NCBI GenBank assembly: GCA_037176705.1 | Contig: CM073885.1 | Coordinates: 88,320,001-88,384,000, forward strand | DNA from: Molossus alvarezi | Lineage: Eukaryota; Chordata; Mammalia; Chiroptera; Molossidae | Direction: 5' to 3' | Length of the DNA: 64,000 bases | Shown here: piece after piece, positions 9,961 through 22,073 of the stretch | Numbering within the stretch: position 1 is the first letter of the stretch | Layout: each line of letters starts with the position of its first letter | Translations under genes and position numbers: made by a program | Notes under the pieces: generated by a model | Told to the model about the DNA's origin: nothing | Databases searched by the model: none | Seen by the model: the letters and a program-made list of their open reading frames with translations, nothing else

Positions 9961-12485
9961 TAGCAAAGAAGAAAAGGAGTAGAGATTGAAGCAGTTACAC
10001 AGCTTGGTCAGATTAGAAGAGAAGGACAAAACGGCATCTACGCTCACCTCACTGGCCCAGCCGGCAACCCCCCCGCCGCCCCGGGCCGTTCCACGCACCT
10101 GCGAAGAACATCAGTCTCCATCACGGAGCACGAGGAACAAGGGTTAGTGACTAGGATCCTGAAGGTGCTAGTGTTGCTGAGGAGAAAACTAAAATCATAA
10201 AACTGTGGTTGAAGGCATGCCATTCCTGTTTAAAAATACAATAAAACCAAGCAAATACCTATGGGAACCAGTAGTCAACTTTTAATTTTAAAAAATCTGT
10301 TGACTCTAATTCAAGATGAAGAGAAAGATCTGATTTTTTTCCATAATAAATTATATCTAATAATACCTACATTCATATTCTTAGCTGAACACTTCTGACC
10401 ACTTCACATCCTTAACCCAAGATTCTAGCCACTGGTGTAGAAGTACATGTCTTACAGGGGTCTGAGATGAAATGGCAGGTGACAAACTGGTAACACTAAT
10501 CTATATTTTGGGGGCCCTATTGTTTTGTGGACTTGGTGGGATGGGAAAGAAATTCCCGGCTATAGGTGTGAGGAAGTGACTGGGTCTCTCTCATTCAGAG
10601 CTCACCTCAGCGGATTGGGACAGCTGTTCCCAGGAGGGCTTCCGAAAGATCTTCTGGGTAGTTCATAGTTTTAGTTGAAGCAGCCCACTGCAGGGAATCT
10701 TATAATGCCTTCGTGTGTGGCTATGACGCAGGCCCCTTTCAAGAACCTATTCTAGAACTTCATGAAGAGAGAGGTCAGGATGGTTTTGAAAGCACCCAGT
10801 TGTGTGCCTTTGGAACTTCTTTCCCTCAGCCTCCTCCGAGTTGCACTATGACCTTGCACAAGCCTTTCTTTCTCCTAGAGGACAAAGTTGAGGTTTGAAC
10901 ACCTCAATTTTCATAACATTTTGACTAAACAGACTTTTGATGACCAACTCTACTTTCCACTGCTACTCCCCAACACACACACACACACATAAAGCATTTT
11001 CTAATACAAATTAAAGAGAGAATAATTTCACATTCTACTTAGAAAAGAGACACAACAAGAGGTAAAATATGCAATGCCAGTTAAAGTCAACATTCTAAAA
11101 ATTAGAGGGTGTGGTTCTCAGGACAGATTTTCTTGTTCTCACAGTAGTTTTCTAAAGACCTTGGACTGAAGTCAGAGAGTATCTGCCGAGGATCTCGGTC
11201 ATCTGGTTCCACCGCAGTCCTGCCGGCCAGTGGGGGGTGCAGGAGATAGGCTATCAGCTCACGTCTGACAATCCATCCAGAGGGGACTTTGACCCCGGAA
11301 GGGACTGCCCTGCAAAAAAAATTAACTCCTGAGGATGCCCAGAATGAAGTTTAGCTCAAGTGTCGAGTTCTAAGTCAAGGAGAACTTTTGCCAAGTAAAA
11401 TCATGTAGCCTGGTGATCAGACATTAGGTCACCACAAATGGATGGAGAGCAATGGCATAAGCCCTGAGTAGAGATGACTCTTCATGGGGGGGGGGGGGGG
11501 AGACAAACAAGAAAGGACGGAATAGGGAGAGATGGACCAATGGATTGCTGTTTGATATAAGGAGGTTTACTTATATATCTGATTATTTGAATGGCAGATT
11601 TTGAGGGTGTTTATATCATAAGGGGAAGAGTCAATGAAGACTCTGTGGCAAAGGCCCCAAAAAGGGGGAGAGGGGTGGGCTAACTGGAGACAGGGCTGAC
11701 ACCTCTCCCCTGAGAAAGGAGGAAATGGTCAGTGTAAATTGCATGGAATAAGCATGCCTGGGCCACAGAAGCTGAGGAGTTCCCATCCTGCGTCAACAGT
11801 CTCCTGAAGTCAGGGGCACGGTCTTCACAAGGGGAGAAGGGAGACAGCGGGGAGGGGTTTGAGGGAAAAGTTTGAACTGATTCCTGAAAGACCAGGGGAA
11901 AGGCTGACCAGGGGGACCGCCTGATGGCCCAGAGGCCCTCCAGACAGTGCTGTGGGTATAGGTGCAGTAGCACCCACGGGAGATCACAGGAGAGAGAGAG
12001 TCCCTAAGCACCAAAGCACCTGGAGGATGCTGTTCAGAGGGGTGGACAAGGACTGGAGTTAGTAGTCAAGAGGGTTGGCTGACAATACAAGGCACACATT
12101 ATAAGGTAAATTCCAAAGGAAGGCTCGACAGGTCCTAGGGTTGTCACTAAGTCCTGGTGAGGCTTCTGACACCCTTGATGGCAGGTGTCCTAGTAAGTGC
12201 TCTACAAAAGAGAGAGACCTAGGCCCAGCATGCGAAGCAGTGTGGAAATGCCTACTGGGCTGTAGAAAGCTCCTGCCTAGAGCCCTCTCTCCCTACTATT
12301 CCATGACGTAATCATTAGATAAGTAACTTTATCATTCTGAATGGCTTACTTGAAACAAATACTGCCACCTGTAGCATATGCAATCTAGGGAGAGGTCAGA
12401 GCAGCCCGGAAGCAATTAGAGCATGTGGCCTGCACCCTGCTCTCTGCAGCACAGGAAGTCAGGGGGTGGGACCTAGGAACTCAGG
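9961..12485. other. Mostly unassigned DNA with a small GC-rich patch
   Basis: A CpG-dense patch lies at about 10035-10110 (CCCCCCCGCCGCCCCGGG). A short CA repeat is at 10973-10988 and a 15-G run at 11486-11500. A weak MIR-like block may lie at 10795-10900. Frames such as 11680-11973 (minus) resemble no family I know. Confidence 0.4.
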
Positions 12486-12489
12486 CCTA

Positions 12490-12590
12490 ATTCGGTTCCC
12501 TCTGCTCACTTGGGCGCATGGTTTAGACTCTTAGTGGCAGCTTCCTTATCTGTAAAGTGTGGAGTTTGCCCCAGAATCTAAACTGTTCCC
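12490..12590 (+). repeat. MIR fragment
   Basis: GCGCATGGTTTAGACTCTTAG followed by GCTTCCTTATCTGTAAAGTG resembles the MIR core and 3' half. Short and diverged. Confidence 0.5.
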
Positions 12591-12594
12591 TGTC

Positions 12595-13160
12595 TTTTTA
12601 AAGACAGCCTCTTATCTCCCTAGCAACCACATATTCATCTTTTCCGTGGAAGCTCCTCTGTGAAATCTTTTCCCCCACTCCCTTGGTAGACTTAAATGCT
12701 TGTTTTCCTGTGTTCCCCACAGCACTTAGTACATAATCAACCTATTTTTTTTGTTTGTTTGTTTGTTTTTTATCCTCACCTGAGAACATTTTTCCATTTT
12801 TTTATTCAGACAGAGTGGGAGAGAGAGAGAGGAAGAGAGAGAGAGAGAGAAACATCGACATGAAAGGGGCACATCGAGTGGCTGCCACCCATATGACGCA
12901 ACCAGGGCCGGGGATAAACTGCAACCGAAGTACATGCCCCTTAGCGGGAACTGAACCCCGGTCTCTCTGGACCGCAGGCCGATGCTCTAACTGCTGAGCC
13001 AAACTGGCCAGGGCTCAACCTTTTATCGGGGGTTTGGGTTGGTTGGTTGGCTGGTTTTGGCATTTCTGTCTATTCACTAGGGTGGGTAATTCCTTGACAG
13101 AGGGCACTATGCATCTTCTCTCTGTAGCTCCAGTGCCCAGCGAGATGCTCCAGTGCATCT
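12595..13160 (+). repeat. L2 LINE fossil 3' end (interrupted)
   Basis: GGAAGCTCCTCTGTGAAATC, TCCCCACAGCACTTAGTAC, then after the SINE AATTCCTTGACAGAGGGCAC and TCTGTAGCTCCAGTGCCCAG, the usual L2 terminal order. Split at 12744-13014. Confidence 0.65.
12744..13014 (-). mobile_element. Ves-type SINE, GAGGATAAAA-tail group
   Basis: Minus strand: GCCCTGGCCAGTTTGGCTCAG, then GGTTCAGTTCCCGCTAAGGG, then a CT tract and tail GTGAGGATAAAAAAC with a (CAAA)n extension. TCAACCT is repeated at 12737-12743 and 13015-13021. Confidence 0.9.
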
Positions 13161-13199
13161 AGCATTGAACTGACAATACGTGTTCTCTAGTCCATATCT

Positions 13200-13990
13200 C
13201 AGATCACAATACTCCATCCATTCAGCTTTTCACATTACAAGCCCCAGGGCCATCTTTGGTTCATCCTTTTCTCTCTTTCCCTAGTCCATCCAAGCCCGGC
13301 TATATACCTCTGAAACACTGACTCTCTTTCCTGCTCTCCAGCCCCACCGTCACCACCTCATACCTTCTCTGTCTTTTCTCACTATGACAATAACCTACTC
13401 CCCGTTTTCAGCCCTCCCACCACAGACCAACCATTAGAGTTGTTATTAAAGTGATCTTCTAAAGCACAGGTCTAATTGTGCAACTTGTCTATTCAATAGG
13501 TAAAGTATTAACTGGTTAGCATGGTTCCAACTCACCTGCCCAGGCCTATATCCTCTCTCTCTCCTGCGACTTACCTGCCAAACCAGCTGTCTACTCACCT
13601 TACACTCAAGTGATATTAAATTAGTGCATTCCACGTTTGTTCCTGCTTCCGTGCCTTTGCATATGCTATGTACCCAACCTGGATCACCACCACCGTCTGC
13701 CACACACACACACCCTTCCTGGAATACTCCTTTTTGGCACAGAGGCCCATCTCAAATGTTAACATCTCTCTGAAGCTTTTCTTGAGTCTGGCAGAATTGA
13801 TTGATTTCTCTCACACTATTCATACCCCTAATATAACACTTAATAAACTGAATTTTTATTCTATCTACACAGCTGTGTCCCCTACAATATTATAAACGGG
13901 TTGGTGCCCAAGACATATCTTACTCACCTTCGCACACAAGCCAATAATATAGTACCAACCTATAGGTGGTTCTTAATAAATGTTTACACC
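13200..13990 (+). repeat. L2 LINE fossil
   Basis: Long L2-like stretch: AAGCACAGGTCTAATTGTGC, TGCCTTTGCATATGCTATG, CTTCCTGGAATACTCC, GGCCCATCTCAAATGTTAAC and GGTTCTTAATAAATG. Frames at 13446-13709 and 13668-13895 belong to this fossil. Confidence 0.7.
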
Positions 13991-14154
13991 ACTGCTAAAC
14001 TGAAGATTATTATGGAGTACACATGTCTGGAAGTATTTGAAAAGAAAATACAAAAGATTTAACCCGAATGCGGGGGTGCAGTCACCGGGCCACAGGCAGA
14101 GGGACAGACTAGATAACCCCTCAAAGAGTCTTTCAGTTCTAACCAGATTCTCAT

Positions 14155-14310
14155 ACTTATTGAGTACCTACAAGGGGCCAAGCAGTGTGCTAGGTGATTT
14201 TTAAAACTCAATCATATGATTTATTTCTCACAACAGACCTGTGAGGTACACAAATCATTTCCTTTTCCTAAAGAGAAGCTCAGAAAGGAGAAAAGACTTG
14301 CTCAAGCTCC
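14155..14310 (+). repeat. MIR SINE fossil
   Basis: TATTGAGTACCTACAAGGGG, GTGTGCTAGGTGATTTTT, CACAACAGACCTGTGAGGTA and GACTTGCTCAAG follow the MIR order. Confidence 0.6.
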
Positions 14311-14999
14311 TGCTGCCAGCCATCAACACAGCCTCCCACCGACTGCAGTTCAAAGACCAGCCTGCAAACCACAAGGGAGCCTTCTTTAAACACTGACGCA
14401 TAGCAGCACTCTACTGACCTTCACGAATGAGGAACAGCGATAAAAGGATAATAAATGAACAAACAGAAATCAAACAATTTTTCCCATAGCCTAAGTGAGC
14501 CCTGGTCTCTACTGAGACTGAGCCACATAACGTGTAAAGGTGGAATAAAAACAATATGAGTCCAATCCATATTGCAACTCTAGTTGGAAATGTCCCCTGC
14601 AGGAAGGAGAAAGATTTCAGAGGCACTGAAGAAAACTCTAATTAGTCCCCCACATCACACTTCATTCAGATAACCCAAAACAAAACTCTAGATGGCATCC
14701 CTTTAAACAGTCCAGAGATTTATTAGTTACTGTGCTTTGAAACAGCTCCAACTGCGCTGTCTGCTGCCCACTTCCCAGTGCCGGCCTCACCAGCCTCCTG
14801 GCTGGTGTTTGCCACCCCCATTCCCTTCATCCTCTAACATTTACACAGAGCCTAACCTCAATTCCCTGATTCCTCCAAACCCCTCCCCTACCAGATCATT
14901 GCTCACACTGTTCTCAGCCCATGATGACCTCCCCAGCTTCTCAAAATATATCTTCAATAGCCAAAGGTGAAACAATTTGAGCAATGTAATAACTAACCA
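14311..14999. other. Unassigned DNA
   Basis: No recognised gene. 14730-14960 is pyrimidine-rich and may be a very old L2 piece, which I cannot support further. Confidence 0.4.
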
Positions 15000-15947
15000 T
15001 AGTATTGAATTGTAACCTAAATATAAAATAAATATTCATGAGTCTATACTGATATAAATGATTGAATAAATAAATATATGCAGGAGTAACATTCTTTATT
15101 TTTAAAAAACCTCCAATTAATAAATGTAGAGGAATGAGGAAGATAGAAAGTCACCATTATAACCCCACAGTAACAATTGCTACAGGAAAGATCCATTGAT
15201 GAATATGCCATAATCGGTGGCAAAAATGTTCAGGAGAAACAGGATATTTACATAGCCTCAGAACACCTTCCCCAAATTTACCAATGACTGGGGTACTTTT
15301 AACATATGCCCACAGATTCTTTGATAGACTTCCCTCCAACAGGTAAAGCTCGAGTCCCTGCCCTTGAGTATATGTGGAATCAGAAATAGATCGTGGCAAG
15401 GAAAAAAATATTAGCTTTACTAGCAGCTCTACTTTCATCACGTGATCAAGGTTAAAATCACCAGCAACCAGCTGTGTGGATATCATGAGCCCTCTAATAT
15501 GATGTGATGAGAAGGACATATCACTTATGTGGTCTTCTTCCCCAAACCCATAATCTCAATTTATGGATTGAAAATACCAGACATACTCAAATGGAAGGAT
15601 ATTTAAAAAAAAATACCTGACCACTAGTCTTCAAAAGTATCAAAGTCATAAAAAACAAGGAAAGACAGACATTTTCATAGAGGAGACTAAAGAGATATGG
15701 TGACTAAATGTAATGTGGGCTTGTGGACTGGATCTGGAAGAGAAAAAGAGCATTAGTGGAAAAAAATAAGAAAATCGGGGGGGTGCATCTATAATTTATA
15801 GTAGTGTTACAATAGTAATTTCAGTGTTGATAAATACATCATGGTTACTTCAGATGTTAACACTGGAGGAAGCTGGGTAAAAACATAAGGATATATGGGG
15901 ACAAACGGTATTATCATTGCAACTCTTATAAATCTAAAATTGTTTCA
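15000..15947 (+). repeat. Old L1 3' UTR
   Basis: Ends with the order GACTAAATGTAATGTGGGC, GAGCATTAGTGGAAAA, ATCATGGTTACTTCAGATG, GGAGGAAGCTGGGTAAAAAC and AAATCTAAAATTGTTTCA, the 3' UTR signature of old mammalian L1 subfamilies. It is the landing site of the younger L1 that follows. The 120-residue minus frame at 15157-15519 is antisense to it. Confidence 0.6.
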
Positions 15948-16723
15948 CACCAATCAGAAAGAATATGTGTATCCCCATGTTCATAGCAGCACTATTTACA
16001 ATAGCCAAGATCTGTAAACAGCCCAAATGTCCATCAGTAGACAAATGGATAAAAAAGCAGTGGTACATATACACAATGGAGTACTATGCAGCTGTAGGAA
16101 AGAAAGATCTCTTATCCTTTGAGAGGACATGGAGGGACCTGGAAAGTATCATCCTAAGTGAAACAAACCAAACAGAGAAAGACAAGTATCATATGAGGTT
16201 ACTTATCTGTGGAAATATAGTGAACATAACAGTCTGAAGAATGGGGTCCCAGAGACGTGGAAGTGGGGTACAGACTGACAATCCCCAGAAGGGGGGGAGA
16301 TAAACCATAGAACTTATATGCATGTATGCATGAACAATGGACATGGACACGCCCTGGCCAGTTTGGCTCAGCGGTTAGAGCGTCAGCCTGCGGTCCGGAG
16401 AGACCCGGGTTCGGTTCCCGCTAAGGGCACGTACTTCGGTTGCAGTTTGTCCCCGGCCCTGGTTGGTCGTGCGGGTGGCAGCCACTCGATGTGTCCCTTC
16501 ACATCGATGTTTCTCGCTCTCTCCCTTCCTCTCTCTCCCTCCCACTCTATCTGTACAAAAAATGGAAAAATGTCCTCGGTTGAGGATAAAAAAAAAAAAA
16601 AAACAATGGACATGGACAACAAAGCTGGGGACAGGGCAGAGAGGGAGGGGGTGGGGGAATCAATGGGGGGAAAGGAGAAACATCTGTAACAAAAATTAAT
16701 TAATTCATTAATAAAAATAAAAT
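15948..16723 (+). mobile_element. Young 5'-truncated L1 (ORF2 end plus 3' UTR), SINE-interrupted
   Basis: Only the 3' end of L1 is present. The open frame at 15965-16237 encodes the ORF2p C-terminus ([27 protein letters not shown]). A G-rich 3' UTR and TAACAAAAATTAATTAATT tail follow. AAAATTGTTTCA is duplicated at 15936-15947 and 16724-16735. It lacks endonuclease and reverse transcriptase domains and is immobile on its own. The nested SINE occupies 16350-16601. Confidence 0.9.
16350..16601 (+). mobile_element. Ves-type SINE nested in L1 3' UTR
   Basis: Head CGCCCTGGCCAGTTTGGCTC, B-box region GGTTCGGTTCCCGCTAAGGG, tail GGTTGAGGATAAAAA followed by a long A-run. Perfect 17-bp target duplication AACAATGGACATGGACA at 16333-16349 and 16602-16618. 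The uninterrupted sequence is visible in the sister L1 at about 17679-17697. Best-preserved copy of this group in the window. Confidence 0.97.
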
Positions 16724-16767
16724 AAAATTGTTTCAAACTACATAGCTTTTAAAAGTATTCCTTTTCT

Positions 16768-16976
16768 ACCTGGCTGGTGTGACTCAGTGGACTGTGTCAT
16801 CCCACAGACTGAGAGGTCCCGGTTTGATTTCTGGTCAGAGCACATGCCCAGGTCTTGGACTCAATCCCCAGCGGGGGCCTGCAGGAGGCAGCAGATGAAT
16901 GTATCTCTCTCACATCAATGTTTCTATCCCTTTCTCCCTTCCTCTCTCTCTGAAAAATCAATAAAAATATTTTTTT
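16768..16976 (+). mobile_element. Ves-type SINE, TCAATAAA-tail group
   Basis: Head ACCTGGCTGGTGTGACTCAG, CCCAGGTCTTGGACTCAATC, then ACATCAATGTTTCTATCCC and tail AAAATCAATAAAAATAT. Exact 16-bp target duplication AAAGTATTCCTTTTCT at 16752-16767 and 16977-16992. Confidence 0.95.
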
Positions 16977-17049
16977 AAAGTATTCCTTTTCTCTTTCTGT
17001 TTCTTATATATATTATGTCCTTCTATTTTTCTAAAATGAGTGTGTTTCC

Positions 17050-17794
17050 GAGGTATTACCTCACACCTGTCAGAATGGCCGCCATCAACAAATCATCAAA
17101 CAACAAGTGTTGGCGAGGGTGTGGAGAAAAGGGGACTCTAGTGCACTGCTGGTGGGAATGCAGAATGGTGCAGCCACTATGGAAAACACTATGGCGTTAC
17201 CTCAAAAAATTAAAAATTGAACTGCCATTTAACCCAGTGATCCCACTTCTAGGAATATACCCTAAGAAGCCTGAAATACCGATCAGAAAGAATATATGTA
17301 CCCCCATGTTCATAGCAGCACTATTTACAATAGCTAAGATCTGGAAACAGCCCAAGTGTCCATCAGTAGACGAATGGATAAAAAAGCAGTGGTACATATA
17401 CACAATGGAGTACTATGCAGCTGTAGGAAAGAAAGATCTCTTATCCTTTGAGACGACATAGAGGGACCTGGAGAGTATTATCCTAAGAGAAATAAGCCAA
17501 GCAGAGAAAGACAAATATCACATAATCTCACTTATTTCTGGAATATAATGAACATAACAGTCTGAGAAACGGGGTAGTCCCAGAGATGTGGAAGTAGGGT
17601 ACAGACTGACAATCCCCAGAAGAGGAGGTGGGGGGAGAGAGATAAACCACAGAACTCATATGCATGTATGCACGAACAGTGGACATGGACAACAAAGCTG
17701 GGGACAGGGCGGGGAGGGTGGGGGAGGGGGGTATCACTGGGGGAAAAAGGAGAAACATCTGTAACAAAAATTAATTAATTTAATAAAATAAAAT
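17050..17794 (+). mobile_element. Young 5'-truncated L1 (ORF2 C-terminus plus 3' UTR)
   Basis: The frame through 17461 reads the L1 ORF2p C-terminus, including the cysteine-rich CX3CX7HX4C motif (CWRGC...HCWWEC), GIYPKK and [16 protein letters not shown]. It ends early at a TAG where the neighbouring copy reads TGG. A 3' UTR with a G-rich tract at about 17698-17752 and an A-rich tail follow. Flanks AAAATGAGTGTGTTTCC (17033-17049) and AAAATGATTATGTTTCC (17795-17811) are the target duplication (two mismatches). Confidence 0.92.
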
Positions 17795-17811
17795 AAAATG
17801 ATTATGTTTCC

Positions 17812-20800
17812 TTCAAAAATCAGGAACAAACAGAAAGATGCTCATATTTAAAGACCACCTTGGGGAAGGCTCCTCCTCTCCAGAGGACAAATGGCTCCTT
17901 GTGCTGCACTCCCTCAGGACTCTGTCTGTTCAGAAACTCCATTGTAACACTCTGTTCATCCTGCTTTGCTTTAAGTTGTTATGTGTCTCTCTTTTGAGCA
18001 GCTCTACTGAGGCATTAATCCCACCCAGCATTTCGAATGCAGTGAGTGTCAGCAGAGTTACTGTCATGGGAGGATGCCCCCATCCATCCAAGGTCAGTCC
18101 CTGAGCCAACCCTAGCTTGGGGACCAGCCTGCCAGCTGCTGTTTCTCCAGGCCTCATCTGCACCTGGGGCCTCAGCACGTGTCTTCTCTGATGCAGCCTT
18201 ATATCAGAGCTCTGAGGCCAATCAGTCCTTTGACAATTTAAATCTCTCCCATCCCCAGTCACCACTGAAAATACAGCCTGTATGATCATTGAATCATGCC
18301 CAGTGGGCTTCTCATACTGATCCCGACATCTTCCTATCTGGTCCACATACCACAGCTTTTCTCTCTTCACTATCCCCATCCACCACTCCAGCTCCAAAGT
18401 AAGCCCACCCACAACCTGTACCTATCCTCAGAATAGTATACATCAACCAGGTTTATTGGCTCTCTTGCTATGACACTCGTGTTCAGAGGTCAAAATCCAG
18501 AATACAACTAGGGTTCATTGCTATGGCTCACTGCATACCTGCCTCCGCCCCCTAACACACAGGTCAGAATCCAAACCTAGAGGGAAAAAACAAGAGAAAC
18601 ACGTATACCCAAATTTCTTAGATCCAACACTTCATTCTTTATGAGAAAATAAGCAATGATTCATTTTTATTCAGGGAACAAATAGTTTCCTGGCCTCTTA
18701 GGTTGAACATAAACCACAGAATTTGCTCAAGAACAGGGATTCTGGACCAAGGAAGCGTAAGAGGTGGGAAAGATCAAATGCTGTCCTCAACTTTTGGTGC
18801 TTTTCATAAACCCGAAATCCGTCCTTGGAAATCTGTCCCAGAGTTCCAGAACCAGCAGCTGCGGACTGAAGGAGTAGCCTTTAGGAGCCCTAGCTAAGGC
18901 GCATGGGGTTTCAGAACCCTGGAAAGCTGTACCTATCAAGGTAGATAAACAACAGCCTAAACACAGTGCTGCTGGGTGCCCGGTTTCAATTCTGTAGGAG
19001 ACAATGGTCTGAATGTGCCCTCAGAGTCACTTGGATGCGCCCAAAGTTAGCTCCTCCCATTCACTAAAGTGCAGCTGACGTTTTTTTATTTTTCATCTGC
19101 AAACTTTCATGCTCTTAAACAACAAGTAATTGATAGCAAAACCGCACACGAGGAGAGCGTGCTAAATAGTCCCATAGCTAAGGGGCCATACATGTCACAG
19201 CGTAAGCTGTCCATTGCACAAGGGCACCACTTGTGGGTTTCACATCGCAGATACCACAGGTTTGCGTACTTATTAGTGTGGTTTTCCAGAAGATGTCAGG
19301 AAAGCACATCTAATAAATTCAGTCCACGATGACAATCTCCTAAAGGTGGAAGTAACATGTTTGGAGGAGGGATGTCTTTTTCTAATTTACATAGAGGTGC
19401 CCAATGGGCTAGTGGCAGCCACGATTTTATTGTATGCTGTTAGGATTGTTGTCCACTCAGTAATTGTCTCTGGTTTAAACAACAGTCCGCAGTAAGAGCC
19501 CACAAACATTCATGACTCTTTATCTACTTCTCTAAATTTCCACTTGCAGTAAATCTAACCTCAACTCAGATAAACATTTATAGATATGGGGAAAAACAGT
19601 TTTAGACAAAATAATAATATACCTAGTTAAAACAGTACCTTAAAACAGACATATTTGGCTCAGCTTTTAAGTACAGCACTCATATTAGCTTTTAAAATAT
19701 CTATAATTTTGAGTGCACTAGAATAGTTCCTTGACCTAGTTTCTCCACTAGAGAGGTCCAATTATATTATACAGTAAGGCTAAAATGTTGTCCTAAATTT
19801 ATAACGGAAGAGAATAATTAGTTTGCTCTCATCCCCTAAAAAAATTACTCTTTGTGTGTTATTTTTTAAAAACACTAAATATGTCAACAAATATTTGTTG
19901 GGAAGAATAATGATATGGTAAGAGCTCCCACCTACCATGCTAGGAGCTGGAAATACATAAGTGAATAAACTATGGTCCTTTTCCTCAAGAATTTCTGATT
20001 TCAGTGGAATAGAGAAATATATAGATACATGATTATAATTCATATATTCTGAACTAGCAAAATAATATGACTTTTGCTAGAGACACATGCTAGGTTCAAG
20101 GATGAAAGGATTAGGGAGTTATCAATTATATGTGAGGCATTGAAGAAGCTTCAGAGAATTTGTATCAGTTTGAGTTTTTTCTTGTTATAAGCAACAGAAT
20201 CAACTACTATCTAATATAAGCAAAAAGAAATGTATTGAAGGAACATGAGGCAGATGACTGACTCCAAGGAAAAACTGAAGATGCATCCATTTAAAAACAC
20301 AGGAAAAGAGAATGTCCAGGGGGAAGGGGGAGCAGGAAGGCAATGCCACCATCCACCATCCCCCTCACTTGCTTGTCTGCTTGGTTTGACTTGGGGTCTC
20401 GTGTCTACCCCTTGGTCTGGGAGGGAGCAGGGCACTGAACTGGCAGTTAACCCAATATCCAGGGGCAGCTCCTGAGACGGCACACTGGTGCCAGAGGGGG
20501 AAGGATGTGAGGCAAGCAAAGGCAGATGTTCACTCAGGGGGTCTCACTGGCAACTGAGGGAGAGCAGTTTCCAAGTGTGGGGCATGGAATCCAGACTGCT
20601 TTAGGCTAACGGCTGACAGAAAGGGAAGCAGCGTACCCTACTCTGTTAGAAAGCTTGGCTGTGAGAATACTGAAATGGAACAATAGTAGGAAATAAAGGC
20701 AGAATCAAGGGAAGGTTTTTGGTTGTTTATCTGAGCATATTTATAGATCGAGGAAGGAGCCAGAGCATTAGGAGAAATTTAAGATCTAGGTGAGCCCTGG

Positions 20801-20845
20801 ATTTCATCTGAACAGAAAGCAGTTACTGTTGCCATTTATCATGCA
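17812..20845. other. Unassigned DNA
   Basis: No recognised gene. The 160-codon minus frame 17930-18412 is the longest non-repeat frame but shows no domain, no repeated family and no splice context I can support. An ancient-repeat-like phrase (ACAAATATTTGTTGGGAAG, then AGGAGCTGGAAATAC) lies at 19889-20010. Confidence 0.4.
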
Positions 20846-20853
20846 AGGCACTT

Positions 20854-21136
20854 GTTTGTTGTTGTTGTTAATCCTCACCTGAGGATATTTTTCCATTGAT
20901 TTTTAGATGGAGTGGAAGGAAAAGAGGAATGGACGGGAGGAGGAGAGGTGGGGGAGAGAGAGATGTGAGAAAGACATATCGATTGGTTGCCTCCTACATG
21001 ACCCTGACCAGGGCTGGGATGGAACCTGCAACCCAGGTACATGCCCTTGACCAGAAATCAAACCCGGGATCTTTTGGTCGGCCAGCCAGCTGGCTGATGA
21101 TGACTCTAACCTCTGAGCCAAACAGGCCAGGGCGAG
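20854..21136 (-). mobile_element. Ves-type SINE
   Basis: Minus strand: GCCCTGGCCTGTTTGGCTCAG, CATGTACCTGGGTTGCAGG, then ATCAATGGAAAAATATCC and GGTGAGGATTAACAAC. AGGCACTT repeats at 20846-20853 and 21137-21144. It lies at the 5' edge of a MIR. Confidence 0.9.
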
Positions 21137-21330
21137 AGGCACTTACTATATGAGACATCAACAACAGACTTCACCAGCATTATCTTCTAATACTACCAAG
21201 TAGGTACTATAATTATGTTCATTTCACAGAATGGAGAATTGAGCATTAAAGAGTTTTGAGTAATTGCCCCAGGTCACACAGTTATAGTGGCACAGTGGGG
21301 AACAGGTATGTTTGTTCCTAACACCAAAAC
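21137..21330 (+). repeat. MIR SINE fossil
   Basis: GGCACTTACTATATGAGAC, CCAAGTAGGTACTATAATT, CAGAATGGAGAATTGAG and TTGCCCCAGGTCACACAG are the MIR order. Confidence 0.7.
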
Positions 21331-21604
21331 CCATGCTTTTAACAATATTTTGCCTCTTCCTATAAAACTCAGAGAAAGTAGGTAAAAAGGGGTGTACCAG
21401 CTGGTAGGTTTGCATCAGGGAGGTAGGATATGGGAGAGATTTCTATCATTCACTTCACTTTTCGCAGCCATTAATTGAGAAATGGGAGGTTGGAAATGGT
21501 ACAGTGAGGCTGACCAGTGAAAGATTATTACAGTATGGCTGGGAATGGGAGAGAACTAGCAATGATAGGAGAAACGACCTGAGGAGCATGCTGAAGACTC
21601 CCCA

Positions 21605-21605
<1 letters not shown>

Positions 21606-21648
<43 letters not shown>

Positions 21649-21650
21649 GC
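21606..21650. repeat. (CA)n microsatellite
   Basis: About 20 CA units with two CACG interruptions near the right end. The 112-residue plus frame here simply reads through it. Confidence 0.95.
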
Positions 21651-21852
21651 ACTCCCCTACCCCCAACGATGCTGCTCAGGAATCAATGCCCTCCGCCGTA
21701 TTACTCTACAGCTTGTATGCCAGGGCTACCCAGTGTGGGTAGGAGGCAGTGCAGCATAATACTTCAGACACACCCAGGCTCAAGCCCCAGCTCTGCTGTG
21801 TTACAAGGAGGGGTGAATATATATGTGAATACATACATATAAATATATATAT

Positions 21853-22073
21853 TCATCCTCACCCCAGGACATGCTTACAGAGAGGAAGGGGGAGAGAGAA
21901 AAAAAATAAGTAAAATCAGTGTAAGAGAGAAACATTAATTGGTTGCCTTCCTTATGTGCTCCAACCAGAGATTGAACCCACAACCTAGGTATGTACCCTG
22001 AGTGGGAATAGAACCAGCGACCTTTCAGTGCACAGGACAACACCCAACCAAGCAAGCCGGTTGGGCCAGGCAG
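21853..22073 (-). mobile_element. Ves-type SINE
   Basis: Minus strand: GGCCCAACCGGCTTGCTTGG, GGTCGCTGGTTCTATTCCC, CAACCAATTAATGTTTCTC, then a G/A tract and GGGGTGAGGATGAAT tail. Diverged copy with no clear target duplication. Confidence 0.8.

Noticed and set aside
16350..16450. tRNA-like A and B boxes in SINE heads as possible tRNA genes
   Set aside because: They are SINE promoter remnants without a complete cloverleaf or anticodon arm, repeated throughout the window.
17930..18412. 160-codon minus-strand frame
   Set aside because: No recognisable domain, no splice or promoter context, and overlapping plus-strand frames of similar size. Kept only as a mention in the unassigned stretch.
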